NCBI GenBank assembly: GCA_014879345.1 | Contig: JACSSI010000071.1 | Coordinates: 1 to 12,014, forward strand | DNA length: 12,014 nucleotides | DNA from: Anaerolineae bacterium | GTDB lineage: Bacteria > Chloroflexota > Anaerolineae > Promineifilales > Promineifilaceae | Direction of reading: 5' to 3' | Shown: in pieces, positions 1-7,471 of the stretch | Position numbering within the stretch: position 1 is the first letter of the stretch | How the letters are laid out: each line of letters begins with the position of its first letter | Position numbers and translations under genes: made by a program | Notes under the pieces: model-generated | Told to the model about the DNA's origin: nothing | The model's input: only the letters and a program-made list of their open reading frames with translations | The model's database searches: none

Positions 1-84
1 CAAGATATTGGGCGAGGGTTGCTACGAAAGATATTACGAGACGCAGACCTTAGCCGTGATGAGTTTGTTACTCTATTGAAATAA
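1..84 (+). CDS. hicA: HicA-family mRNA interferase toxin, C-terminal fragment cut by window edge
   Basis: The first 27 codons are open in frame 1 and end with TAA at 82-84. The peptide contains GRGLLRKILRDADLSRDEF, which matches the usual C-terminal helix of HicA/YcfA toxins (a G-x-L-x-x-I-L-R-x-A-x-L-S-x-x-E-F pattern). HicA proteins are small double-stranded-RNA-binding-fold ribonucleases that cleave mRNA and are neutralised by the HicB antitoxin. The catalytic His region and any hicB lie outside the window, so activity cannot be judged. The assignment rests on 27 residues only, but the motif is distinctive. The next gene is on the opposite strand, so this would be the last gene of its operon unless hicB lies on another strand. 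Confidence 0.72.
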   Translation, partial: QDIGRGLLRKILRDADLSRDEFVTLLK

Positions 85-183
85 CATTCTGGCTGTTTCA
101 CCGATACCTGGTTCAATCGTGTTGTCTATACCTTGCTTCTGCTGACTGGCATCCAACTAATTCTCGGGCAAAGTCTAATCAGT
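85..183. other. Short intergenic spacer, nothing recognised
   Basis: This 99-base spacer lies between the convergent ends of the hicA fragment and the AT-rich lipoprotein gene. I see no long reading frame, no clear hairpin followed by a T-run, and no AACGGCCGTT copy. Confidence 0.5.
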
Positions 184-882
184 TTACTGTTCTGAATCAA
201 CCACTGCAACAATTTTGTCTTGAATTAAGTTTGTAAATTCTAGCCAATGTTCCATCGTGAAATTTTCTTCATCAACAACCATGCCAGCAAAGGTTACATA
301 ATTCCCGTATTGTCCAAAAAAAGCACAATTCTGATATTCACCTATTCTGGAGTCTCTAGCTCGCCAACAACTCTCAGCAACTGAATTTAATCGAGGTGTA
401 ATATGTTCTATACCACCTGTTCCAATTTGTTCACTACGCGATTGTTCCAAACGTCCAACTTGTTGTGCAATTGATTCATCCTCATAATAATGAACAACCT
501 GACTTGCGCCGATAGGACTCCATTCTGTGTACCCGCCTTTAACCATTTCTCGACTAGGATTTAGGTTGATGAAGGCTCCCATAGTATCATCTGCTATCAA
601 ATCTGCTGCGACAAATTCTTCATCAACATATTCCTCGACAAAACCCCAATCAACTGCAAGATGATCGGTTAACTCACCATAGACACCAATTCCCCAATCA
701 AAATCATCTTCCCTAAATAATAAAGGACGGAGGGCATTTTTATTTTGAGTACGCATAAAACTAACTAAAGTTGGTGTTGCATCAATCGTTATCGTATCCG
801 TTTGTGGCTCTTCGACTATACAGCCAGCCAGTAAGCTAAAAATCAATATTGAAGCCCATGTTATTACAAAGATTTTTCTCAT
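184..882 (-). CDS. Lipoprotein of unknown function, AT-rich gene
   Basis: This encodes a 232-residue predicted lipoprotein. The N-terminus has a short basic start (MRK), a hydrophobic core and the lipobox LLAGC, giving lipidation at Cys21. The mature part is rich in Asp, Glu and aromatic residues, has no second membrane segment, and I do not recognise its fold or function. A few Cys residues late in the protein (a C-W-R-A-R and an N-C-A-F-F context) could form a disulfide outside the cell. The start at 880-882 is the only one that preserves the signal peptide; the upstream sequence GGATAAAAATTAAA gives only a weak ribosome site. Sampled lines are about 30-42% GC, against about 58% in a sampled mfd line, and the gene has no AACGGCCGTT copy, so recent acquisition is plausible. 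It may be co-transcribed from the M23 gene 60 bases upstream. Confidence 0.75.
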   Translation of the reverse strand: MRKIFVITWASILIFSLLAGCIVEEPQTDTITIDATPTLVSFMRTQNKNALRPLLFREDDFDWGIGVYGELTDHLAVDWGFVEEYVDEEFVAADLIADDTMGAFINLNPSREMVKGGYTEWSPIGASQVVHYYEDESIAQQVGRLEQSRSEQIGTGGIEHITPRLNSVAESCWRARDSRIGEYQNCAFFGQYGNYVTFAGMVVDEENFTMEHWLEFTNLIQDKIVAVVDSEQ

Positions 883-942
883 TTTAATTTTTATCCAATC
901 TTTTTCTATGCAAATAGGCGTTTAAAGCCATCCAACTCAACG

Positions 943-2163
943 TCAATCTTCTACTTCTCGTGTTGGCGTCATAAACGGCTCCGTCACGATTTCCACAAAA
1001 CTCAATTCGCCATCTTTCACTGCAACTGATTGCCGGTACTCAATCCCCTGAATTTTGGCGAAAAGTTCATAATTGCCTGCCGCCAAATCACCAAAGACAA
1101 AATTCTCAGCGTAGTCTTCATCTGGGTTGATGAGATGTTCGGGGTCGTCCAGGTACGTCCAGGTGTCGATAAATTCCACTTCTTCGCTGCTGCCATCAAT
1201 GAGCGTCACCCGCGTGCCTTGCCACGGCCGTTTTTCCCCATCCACCAGCCGCCCCACAATCACACCCCGGCCGGTCTCGGGAGCCAGCCACAGCAGCGGA
1301 TTGCGCGTCGCGCTAAATTCATTGCGACCCACGCGCACCTCAAAATGCAAATGGGGATGCGTCGCCACGCCGCCAAAACCTACCTCCGCCACGCGGTCGC
1401 CAGCCTCCACCCGCTGCCCCATCTCCACAAACACATCCAACACATGCCCATATAACGAGTAAACCGGCTGCCCCTGCCACAACTCGTCATGCTCAATCAC
1501 GACCAAATTGCCGTACCAATCACAGCGCCAGCCATACAAAACGTCTGCATCCTCACCCGCATACGCCACCGTACCAGCCCCCGCCGCCAACACATCTACC
1601 CCTTTGTCAGCCAGGGAATCGAGACCATTGTGGAGTAAGTAACGGCCGTTTCCATCAGAGCCATACGGATAGGTGAGATTCAAAGCCAGCAACTGCTCAT
1701 CTGGCAGCGGCTTCACCAGCCAAAAATGCGGCTCAAGCAGGGCTGGATTGGGTGTCGGCAACCGATCAGCAGCCACAACGTTACGCTCATAATCCGGTTT
1801 TTCGGGTGACGCCGCCGGACAACTGCGGTCAATAGGTGTGGCTGTGGGAACGGCCGTTTCGACAAGCTCAGGACTCATCGTTGCCGTCGGCAGTGGCGTC
1901 GCTGTCGGTGGTGGTGTTTCAGTTTGCGGGATGTCTGTTTTTGTCGGGGGGATGGTGACGGGAACGGCCGTTACCGCCAAAGTTGGCAACATCTCAGTCA
2001 CTTCTGTGGCAATATCACCGCTGCCAGCCCCTCCACAACCGACAAAAAACAAACCGCTCAAAATCACAAAAAATAGTGCGTAGTGCGTAGTGCGTAAAAA
2101 ACGACCACTACGCACTACGCAATACGCAATACCCTTCATCTTTAAAATAAAATTCTCACCCAT
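943..2163 (-). CDS. M23 (LytM-type) zinc metallopeptidase lipoprotein
   Basis: This is a likely secreted, lipid-anchored murein endopeptidase that cuts peptide cross-links of peptidoglycan. In order it has a signal peptide with lipobox-like FVGC (Cys43; Phe at -3 is not ideal), a Pro/Thr-rich linker (about residues 55-115), and an M23 domain (about 165-293). The M23 motifs are HNGLD (H178 and D182), H240 in SLYGH, and HLHFEV (H271, H273). By LytM precedent H178, D182 and H273 bind zinc and H240 and H271 are catalytic, so the site is complete. Residues about 300-395 form a beta-rich Ig-like or regulatory module. The stop is TGA. The start is uncertain: ATG at 2161-2163 sits at the predicted transcription start, while ATG at 2137-2139 (Met9) gives a more ordinary 35-residue lipoprotein signal. 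The signal peptide is partly encoded by a 7-base-unit inverted repeat. Confidence 0.9.
   Translation of the reverse strand: MGENFILKMKGIAYCVVRSGRFLRTTHYALFFVILSGLFFVGCGGAGSGDIATEVTEMLPTLAVTAVPVTIPPTKTDIPQTETPPPTATPLPTATMSPELVETAVPTATPIDRSCPAASPEKPDYERNVVAADRLPTPNPALLEPHFWLVKPLPDEQLLALNLTYPYGSDGNGRYLLHNGLDSLADKGVDVLAAGAGTVAYAGEDADVLYGWRCDWYGNLVVIEHDELWQGQPVYSLYGHVLDVFVEMGQRVEAGDRVAEVGFGGVATHPHLHFEVRVGRNEFSATRNPLLWLAPETGRGVIVGRLVDGEKRPWQGTRVTLIDGSSEEVEFIDTWTYLDDPEHLINPDEDYAENFVFGDLAAGNYELFAKIQGIEYRQSVAVKDGELSFVEIVTEPFMTPTREVED
2074..2132. repeat. Inverted repeat of TAGTGCG units, copy 1, inside the M23 signal-peptide codons
   Basis: Three tandem TAGTGCG units (2074-2094) face the complementary units CGCACTA. 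Arms 2078-2092 and 2106-2120 pair over 15 bases around a 13-base A-rich loop, and degenerate units (AATACGC) continue to about 2130. The repeat is read through in frame and encodes part of the signal peptide (R-T-T-H-Y-A). A second copy of the same family lies at 7472-7517. Confidence 0.9.
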
Positions 2164-2169
2164 CTCCTA

Positions 2170-2197
2170 ATTATCCTTCCCCCAAAAACCCCGTCAA
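2170..2197 (-). promoter_or_regulatory. Predicted sigma-70-type promoter for the M23 lipoprotein gene
   Basis: Read on the minus strand, TTGACG (2197-2192) is followed after 16 bases by GATAAT (2175-2170). Each hexamer matches the consensus in five of six positions. Transcription would begin near 2163, on or next to the first ATG of the gene. Translation would therefore be leaderless from there or would start at Met9. This is predicted from sequence only. Confidence 0.55.
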
Positions 2198-2202
2198 CCT
2201 GC

Positions 2203-2231
2203 TTGACAAAATAACCGAGATAATCTATCCT
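2203..2231 (+). promoter_or_regulatory. Predicted promoter for the recombinase-like gene
   Basis: A perfect TTGACA (2203-2208) is followed after 17 bases by TATCCT (2226-2231, four of six matches to TATAAT). Its -35 box stands back to back with the -35 box of the minus-strand promoter; together they form GTCAA-N5-TTGAC. Polymerase binding at the two sites would probably be mutually exclusive. Confidence 0.6.
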
Positions 2232-2255
2232 GTATCATACCTATACGAAACAGGA
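2228..2255. promoter_or_regulatory. Possible operator: inverted repeat across the -10 region and ribosome site
   Basis: TCCTGT (2228-2233) and ACAGGA (2250-2255) are perfect inverted copies separated by 16 bases. An inner GTAT/ATAC pair lies between them. The repeat overlaps both the -10 box and the AGGAGG ribosome site (2252-2257) of the downstream gene, so it could bind a repressor or sequester the ribosome site in mRNA. The arms are short, so this is tentative. Confidence 0.3.
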
Positions 2256-2262
2256 GGCGGCT

Positions 2263-3237
2263 ATGAGCGAACGTCAACAACCCCAACTGATTGAGGGTGA
2301 AGAAACAGGCCCTCTCAACGAAAAACAATCAAAATTAACCAGCGATGCCTCTTTACAGGCGGCGCTGGGCGAGTTTGAAAACCACATGCGCAATGAAGGT
2401 TTTGCCTTGAATACGCGCAAAGCATTTGCCAGTGATGTGCGCTTACTGGGAAAATATTTAGGCATTGGTCAACCAGTAGGCAAAATCGGCACCAAAAATC
2501 TCAACGATTTCCTCGACTGGCTGCTCAACGAACGCGGCGTGCCGTGCAGCCCTAAATCCTACGCCCGGCGCGTCACCACCATCAAAGTGTTCTTTGGCTG
2601 GCTCTATGACACCGGCGTGATTAACAATGACCCATCAACGGCCGTTATCCAACGCAGCGTCAAAAGCCCACTGCCCGTCCTACCCACCGAAGACGAACTA
2701 GAACGAGCCGAAACTGTCACCCAGGCTATGCGCTCTGGCGATGTAGGCAAAAAAGCTGACGCTCGTCCCCACCTGCTGCTCACCTTGCTGCTGCAAACCG
2801 GCATCAAAAAGAACGAAGCCATGAACATCGTGCCCAACCACATCGACCGCTCTGAAGCGAGCAAACCGATGCTCTTTATTCGTTATGCCAATCCGCGCCT
2901 GCGCTACAAAGAGCGCAAAGTAGAACTAAGCCCGGAATGGCTCGATGTATTCGACGAATATATGGTGCAATACACACCCACAGACACCGTTTTCACCTGC
3001 ACCCCGCGCAATCTGGAATACATCCTGCGCGATGTAGGGGATGCGGCTAATATCAAACAGGGTCTACTCTCATTCGAGAATTTACGCTGGTGCTCCGCCA
3101 TCCGCGACTATAAAGCAGGCGTGGAACAAGATGACATCCGCCAAAAGCTCGGCCTCTCTAAAATCACCTGGCGTGATACCAAAAGCAAGCTGGAAAAGCT
3201 GATTCAGCAAGAAAAAGAGGGCTACACTGAAAGTTAA
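2263..3237 (+). CDS. Tyrosine-recombinase-fold protein, catalytically degenerate
   Basis: This 324-residue protein has the two-domain plan of XerC/XerD-type integrases. An N-terminal SAM-like core-binding domain (about 31-133; E-N-H-M-R-N-E-G, then R-V-T-T-I-K-V-F-F-G-W-L) is followed by a catalytic-type domain (about 140-315). Aligned to the family by eye, the catalytic set is mostly lost. TG-[LI]-R reads TGIK (K182), HxLRH reads ENLRW (E272, R275 kept, W276), LGH reads LGL (L298), and the usual nucleophilic Tyr nine residues later is K307. The beta-hairpin Lys (K216 in Y-K-E-R-K) is kept. It probably binds DNA but should not cleave it through a tyrosine. The start is secure: AGGAGG at 2252-2257 stands five bases before the ATG. 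It is followed by a strong terminator. No att sites are seen. It could regulate transcription or assist another recombinase. Confidence 0.8.
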   Translation: MSERQQPQLIEGEETGPLNEKQSKLTSDASLQAALGEFENHMRNEGFALNTRKAFASDVRLLGKYLGIGQPVGKIGTKNLNDFLDWLLNERGVPCSPKSYARRVTTIKVFFGWLYDTGVINNDPSTAVIQRSVKSPLPVLPTEDELERAETVTQAMRSGDVGKKADARPHLLLTLLLQTGIKKNEAMNIVPNHIDRSEASKPMLFIRYANPRLRYKERKVELSPEWLDVFDEYMVQYTPTDTVFTCTPRNLEYILRDVGDAANIKQGLLSFENLRWCSAIRDYKAGVEQDDIRQKLGLSKITWRDTKSKLEKLIQQEKEGYTES

Positions 3238-3260
3238 CTGCCACCCGCATTATTAAAACA

Positions 3261-3303
3261 AAACGGGCGATTAAAGAATTTAGACCTTTAATCGCCCGTT
3301 TTT
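3261..3303. terminator. Intrinsic terminator, probably bidirectional
   Basis: Arms 3261-3276 and 3286-3301 pair perfectly over 16 bases around the loop AATTTAGAC. On the plus strand the stem ends in TTTTT (3299-3303); on the minus strand it ends in A-rich/T-rich symmetry. It lies between two convergent genes, the recombinase-like gene and the 123-residue protein gene, and fits both. Confidence 0.85.
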
Positions 3304-3327
3304 AGTTTAAACCGTCTAACGCCATCT

Positions 3328-3360
3328 AGACCTCTGAGGTTCTTAAAACCTCGGAGGTCT
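3328..3360. repeat. AGACCTC-GAGGTT hairpin repeat
   Basis: Arms 3328-3341 and 3347-3360 are inverted copies of 14 bases with a single T-to-G wobble position and a 5-base loop. There is no T-run after it, so it is not a classical terminator. It looks like a dispersed hairpin element and lies 14 bases beyond the stop of the minus-strand 123-residue gene. Confidence 0.7.
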
Positions 3361-3374
3361 TGCGCCACGTTACC

Positions 3375-3746
3375 CTACTGCTCCCCGGGTTTCGTTATGT
3401 CAAACTGCTTAACCACCGTATGCACATCCATACGCTCCGAATCCGGTGTTTGGTAATAGACAACGGCCGTTGCCTCATATAGTTCTGTCGGCTCCGCATC
3501 ACGCATGTGCATGGTCAGCGAAAAATTAGTTTCCAGCGTCTCAATCACATTGAGCCAGCCCGCCTTCTCGCCCCGCGCATTGACCACACGCACTTCAATA
3601 CACGGCCGTTCTATAAACCGTGTCAAATCAAAGCCAACCGCCACCCGGCGGCCGTCTTCATACACATACAGCCCCAACTGCTTCAACCGCACATCTTCAC
3701 GTGATTTCGGTGTTTCCAACGGGTTATCGAAAAATTGAATGTCCAT
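3375..3746 (-). CDS. Conserved-looking beta-rich protein of unknown function
   Basis: This encodes a 123-residue soluble protein without signal peptide or membrane segment. Alternating hydrophobic stretches (QLGLYVYEDGRRVAVGFDL, then CIEVRVVNARG, ATAVVYYQ, VHTVVKQFDI) suggest an all-beta fold of about eight strands. I do not recognise the family. The start at 3744-3746 is supported by AAAGGA about five bases upstream. The gene lies 92 bases after mfd on the same strand, separated by the TGCCACT-unit repeat, and ends in TAG facing the bidirectional terminator. It carries two copies of the interspersed palindrome core (3462-3471 read as A-T-A-V; 3602-3609 read as E-R-P). No catalytic motif is visible, so no function is assigned. 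Confidence 0.75.
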   Translation of the reverse strand: MDIQFFDNPLETPKSREDVRLKQLGLYVYEDGRRVAVGFDLTRFIERPCIEVRVVNARGEKAGWLNVIETLETNFSLTMHMRDAEPTELYEATAVVYYQTPDSERMDVHTVVKQFDITKPGEQ

Positions 3747-3767
3747 AAAAATCCTTTAAGGTTGCAG

Positions 3768-3869
3768 GTGGCAGAGTGGCAGGTTGCAGGGTGACAGTGT
3801 AACGCACTACTCAGACACTTTGCCACTCTGCCACTTTTTTACTCCGCACCTTTGCCACTTTGCCACTCT
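3768..3869. repeat. Inverted and tandem TGCCACT-unit repeat overlapping the mfd 3' end
   Basis: GTGGCAGAGTGGCA (3768-3781) is perfectly inverted at 3821-3834, a 14-base stem around 39 bases. TGCCACT units recur at 3821-3868. The right part runs into mfd, so the last residues of Mfd (E-W-Q-S-G-K-G-A-E) and its stop region are written in repeat sequence. After the right arm comes a run of T residues (3834-3840), so the plus-strand reading resembles a terminator although no plus-strand gene ends here. Confidence 0.8.
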
Positions 3870-6800
3870 ATTCCATTCCAATCCCACGTCTCCAGGCGTT
3901 CTAGCACCTGCACCAGTGCCACTTGCCATTCGTGGGTACTCATTTCACGGGGCAGCCAAACGGCCGTTTTACTAACCCGCACATCGCTGCCCACATAACG
4001 CTGGAGACGGTAACGTGTCATGTTATCCACTTCCGGGATGCGGATACGAATTTGACCGGCTTCGGTGGTAACGGCCGTTATCCGAGCCTCCTGCGCCAAC
4101 GCCTTAATCCTGAGTTGATAAAGCAAATTATGCGTCGGATCCGGTATCGGACCAAAACGGTCGGCCAATTCAGCCGCCATCTCATCAATATCAGGCAGCG
4201 TATCCAACAGCGCCATGCGCCGATACAAACGCAGCCGCAGCGCCCCATCCGGCACATAATCAGGCGGCACATACGCCGCCAACGGCAAATCAATCAGCAC
4301 CGCTTCCGGCAAATCAACCGCCAACGCCTCACCCTTCTCCGCCGCCTTCAAGCGCTTCACCGCATTCGTCAGCAAGCGCGTATACAAATCAAACCCAACC
4401 GCCGAAATATGGCCGCTCTGCTGTCCGCTGAGCAAATCACCCGCCCCACGAATTTCCATATCACGCATGGCAATCTGGTAGCCAGCGCCAAGCTGCGTCT
4501 GCTCCGCCAACGTCTCCAAACGTGCCTGCGCATCTCCCGTCAACGTGCGCCAGGGTGCGTGGAAGAAGTACGCATACGCCCGCCGCGTCGCTCGTCCCAC
4601 ACGGCCACGAAGCTGATACAACTGCGACAGCCCAAACTGCTCCGCCCGATCCACAATCAGCGTATTGGCATTGGGAAAGTCGATGCCGCTTTCAATAATC
4701 GTGGTAGACAACAAAATATCGATAAGACCGTCGGAGAAATCATTCATGATCTTCTCCAGTTCCCGCTCACTCATCTGCCCATGCCCGATGGCAATAATCG
4801 CTTCTGGCACCAGGCTTTGCAGACGGCGGTACATGATGTCGATGGTTTGCACCCGGTTGTGGACAAAGAAAATCTGACCGCCCCGATCCAGTTCGCGCAG
4901 GATGGCGCTTTTAAGCCGCGTCTCATCCACTTCGCCAACGTAGGTTTGCACGGGCAGTCGCTCCGCAGGCGCCGTATCAATCACGCTGATGTCGCGCACG
5001 CCTGTCAGACTCATGTAGAGCGTGCGCGGAATGGGCGTGGCGGTCATGGTCAGCACGTCTACTTCTGTGCGCCAGCTTTTCAGCTTTTCTTTGTGTGCCA
5101 CGCCAAAACGCTGTTCCTCGTCGATGATGACCAGCCCCAAATCCTTAAACGACACGTCATCCGACACCAGCCGATGCGTGCCGATGATGATATCCACATC
5201 ACCATTGCGCAGATCATGCACAATTTTTTCCTGTTGACTTTGGGTGCGGAAACGGGAGAGCATTTCTACCTTCACCGGGAACGGCTTTAAGCGGTCGCGG
5301 AAGGTGTGGTAATGCTGCTGGGCCAGAATCGTCGTCGGTACGAGGATGGCAACCTGCTTGCCATCGACCACCGCTTTGAAGGCGGCACGTAAGGCTACTT
5401 CGGTCTTGCCATAACCCACGTCACCACAAATCAGGCGATCCATCGGCTTGGGGCGTTCCATGTCGTCTTTGACTTCGCTGATGACGCGCAGTTGGTCCTC
5501 AGTTTCGCGGTACGGGAAGCTCGCTTCCAGTTCGGCTTGCCACTCATCATCGGGTGAGAAGGCGTGGCCGGAGACAGTTTCCCGCGCGGCATACAAGTCT
5601 AGCAGTTCGCCAGCCAGTTCGTGGGCGGCGCGCTGTGCCTGCGTTTTTGCCTTCGTCCATGATTTTTCGCCGAGACGGTTGATGCCGGGTGGGCGCTCGT
5701 CGGAGCCAATCCATTTGCTCAAGCGGTCAGCCTGATGCACCGGCACATAAAGCACGTCGCTGTTGGCGTATTTAACAAGCAGATATTCCCGCTCCATGCC
5801 GCCAATGGTGCGGCTGACTAAGCCCTGGAATTTGCCAATGCCATACTCCAGATGCACCACGTAATCGCCTGCCTGAATATCGGAAAAGTAGGTTTCGGGT
5901 GCAGTAGCGCGGGGCTGCCGCCAACGGCGCGGCGCTGGCCGATTCCAGCCAAATATTTCAGCGTCGGTGAGCAGACCGAGTAAGATTTTGTTGTTTTCGC
6001 GGTCGATTAAGGTGAAGCCTTCGCTAACCGCGCCATGCACAAAGGTGAGGCTGCCTTCCCCTGGCAAATTGGGCAGTTGTTCGACGGGATGAGCATCTTT
6101 TTCGGCGTTGGGCAGGATGACAGAATCGGCTCGTTTTCTGTGATCTTCGCGCCACAGTTCTGCCAATCGCGCGGCTTGCAAGCTGACGACGATGGTGCGC
6201 TCGTTGGCAACACGGGTGTGTTTGAGCTGCGTGAGTAAGGGGCGCATTTGCCCACCGTAACGCGGCCCCGTCTCAAAGGCATCGGCCAGGGAGGCGAAGG
6301 GAACGGCCGTTTCCTCAGCACCTTCCCCTAAAATCAATGGCCGCCACCAGGCGAGGTCTGATTCGATTTCCGGCCAGGAGTAGAGCGGGTTGGGGTAATC
6401 GGGGGGCAGACTGGGTTGCTCTTCGGCAATTTGGTCGGCGTGATCCCGCAGTTCGGCAACGGCCGTTTCTAACTCTCGCCAATCATCCACAATCACCAGG
6501 GCATTGTCGGGCAGGTAGCTGAGTAAGGTAGTGGGCTGGGCATAAATCAGAGGTAGATAAAATTCAATAGTGGGGAAGGAACGGCCGTTCACCAACGCCT
6601 CAATATCATCCCGCCAGGAAGGCAAACTGTCCTCATCTGGTCTGGCATCCTCTGGGAAAACAGAACCGTAACGAGCCGCCGCCATCGGCAGCGCTTCCCG
6701 TGCCGGTGGAATAACGATGCCTCGTTCCTTCATCTCCGGCGGCATCTCCATCGAGCGCTGCGTCGCCGGGTCAAAGAGGCGCACCGTGTCGATTTCGTCG

Positions 6801-7450
6801 CCAAACAGCTCAATGCGGATTGGGAATGGCACCTGCGGCGGAAAAATATCCACGATACCGCCGCGCTGACTAAACTGCCCGGGGTCTTCCACCACGCTCA
6901 CCGACTCGTAACCGATGTCGAGCCAATGACTGCGCGTTTTCTCTAAATCCACGCGACCGCCCAATTTCAGCACCCGCGTAGCCGCTAAAAAGCGGCGCTT
7001 GGGCAGCGTTTTCTGCAAAAAAGCACGTGCGGAAGAGACGATGAGCGGCGGACTATCTGCCACCGGCATTTGCGGATGCTGCCCTGCCATCAACCGCGCC
7101 AGCACACGCAAGCGACTCAAGCGACTGGTATCGCCCCAGGGGCCACGCTCATAGGGCAGCGGTGTCGGTTCGTAAAAGCGGTAGACGTTGGGGTCTTCGG
7201 GCAGCCACGCTTCAAGCATTTGCATCCAGCGCGAGGCCGTGTCCACCCGTCCCGTCAACAACAAAATGGGTACTTGCCGACTGCGGAACAGTTTTGCCAA
7301 TATCGGCGCTCGGGCGCCGGATGGCAGGAGCAACGGCGTAAGAGTCGCAGCCCCAGACTCAGCACCAAGCGTTTCTCCATCCAATGCCTTGATAAATTCA
7401 TCGTAGGCAGGCAGTTCGTCGAAAATTTTAAGAATTCCAGATAGATCCAT
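3839..7450 (-). CDS. mfd: Transcription-repair coupling factor Mfd
   Basis: Mfd is the ATP-driven translocase that removes RNA polymerase stalled at DNA lesions and recruits UvrA. At 1203 residues it is of normal family length. The UvrB-like N-terminal region covers about 1-330 and a linker follows. The RNA-polymerase-interacting (CarD-like) domain is at about 523-570 (IQAGDYVVHLEYGIGKFQG). The helicase lobes cover about 600-975, with Walker A GDVGYGKTE (676-684), DEEQ (777-780), TATPIPRT (803-810) and QLRGRVGR (946-953). The RGAGDLLSGQQSGH segment (1001-1014) precedes the C-terminal domain (about 1045-1160). All key motifs are intact. No good ribosome site precedes the ATG, and no alternative start is in frame nearby. 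It follows pth by 65 bases. Its C-terminal nine residues come from a repeat. Confidence 0.97.
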   Translation of the reverse strand: MDLSGILKIFDELPAYDEFIKALDGETLGAESGAATLTPLLLPSGARAPILAKLFRSRQVPILLLTGRVDTASRWMQMLEAWLPEDPNVYRFYEPTPLPYERGPWGDTSRLSRLRVLARLMAGQHPQMPVADSPPLIVSSARAFLQKTLPKRRFLAATRVLKLGGRVDLEKTRSHWLDIGYESVSVVEDPGQFSQRGGIVDIFPPQVPFPIRIELFGDEIDTVRLFDPATQRSMEMPPEMKERGIVIPPAREALPMAAARYGSVFPEDARPDEDSLPSWRDDIEALVNGRSFPTIEFYLPLIYAQPTTLLSYLPDNALVIVDDWRELETAVAELRDHADQIAEEQPSLPPDYPNPLYSWPEIESDLAWWRPLILGEGAEETAVPFASLADAFETGPRYGGQMRPLLTQLKHTRVANERTIVVSLQAARLAELWREDHRKRADSVILPNAEKDAHPVEQLPNLPGEGSLTFVHGAVSEGFTLIDRENNKILLGLLTDAEIFGWNRPAPRRWRQPRATAPETYFSDIQAGDYVVHLEYGIGKFQGLVSRTIGGMEREYLLVKYANSDVLYVPVHQADRLSKWIGSDERPPGINRLGEKSWTKAKTQAQRAAHELAGELLDLYAARETVSGHAFSPDDEWQAELEASFPYRETEDQLRVISEVKDDMERPKPMDRLICGDVGYGKTEVALRAAFKAVVDGKQVAILVPTTILAQQHYHTFRDRLKPFPVKVEMLSRFRTQSQQEKIVHDLRNGDVDIIIGTHRLVSDDVSFKDLGLVIIDEEQRFGVAHKEKLKSWRTEVDVLTMTATPIPRTLYMSLTGVRDISVIDTAPAERLPVQTYVGEVDETRLKSAILRELDRGGQIFFVHNRVQTIDIMYRRLQSLVPEAIIAIGHGQMSERELEKIMNDFSDGLIDILLSTTIIESGIDFPNANTLIVDRAEQFGLSQLYQLRGRVGRATRRAYAYFFHAPWRTLTGDAQARLETLAEQTQLGAGYQIAMRDMEIRGAGDLLSGQQSGHISAVGFDLYTRLLTNAVKRLKAAEKGEALAVDLPEAVLIDLPLAAYVPPDYVPDGALRLRLYRRMALLDTLPDIDEMAAELADRFGPIPDPTHNLLYQLRIKALAQEARITAVTTEAGQIRIRIPEVDNMTRYRLQRYVGSDVRVSKTAVWLPREMSTHEWQVALVQVLERLETWDWNGIEWQSGKGAE

Positions 7451-7471
7451 AATGAGTAACGATTTGTAGAA

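Noticed and set aside
918..930. Near-palindrome GGCGTTTAAAGCC upstream of the AT-rich lipoprotein gene
   Set aside because: It is short, imperfect and not placed on a convincing promoter; it is likely to be chance.
2074..2132. CRISPR array
   Set aside because: Units are only 7 bases, contiguous and inverted, with no spacers of constant length and no cas gene.
2263..3237. Active integrase of a genomic island with att sites
   Set aside because: The catalytic residues are replaced, no tRNA gene or direct repeats flank it, and neighbours are ordinary chromosomal genes.
3923..5290. A 455-codon open frame on the plus strand, rich in Arg, His and Gln
   Set aside because: It lies antisense to mfd, whose domains are unmistakable. 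Its composition is the usual by-product of reading a GC-rich gene on the opposite strand, and it has no ribosome site.
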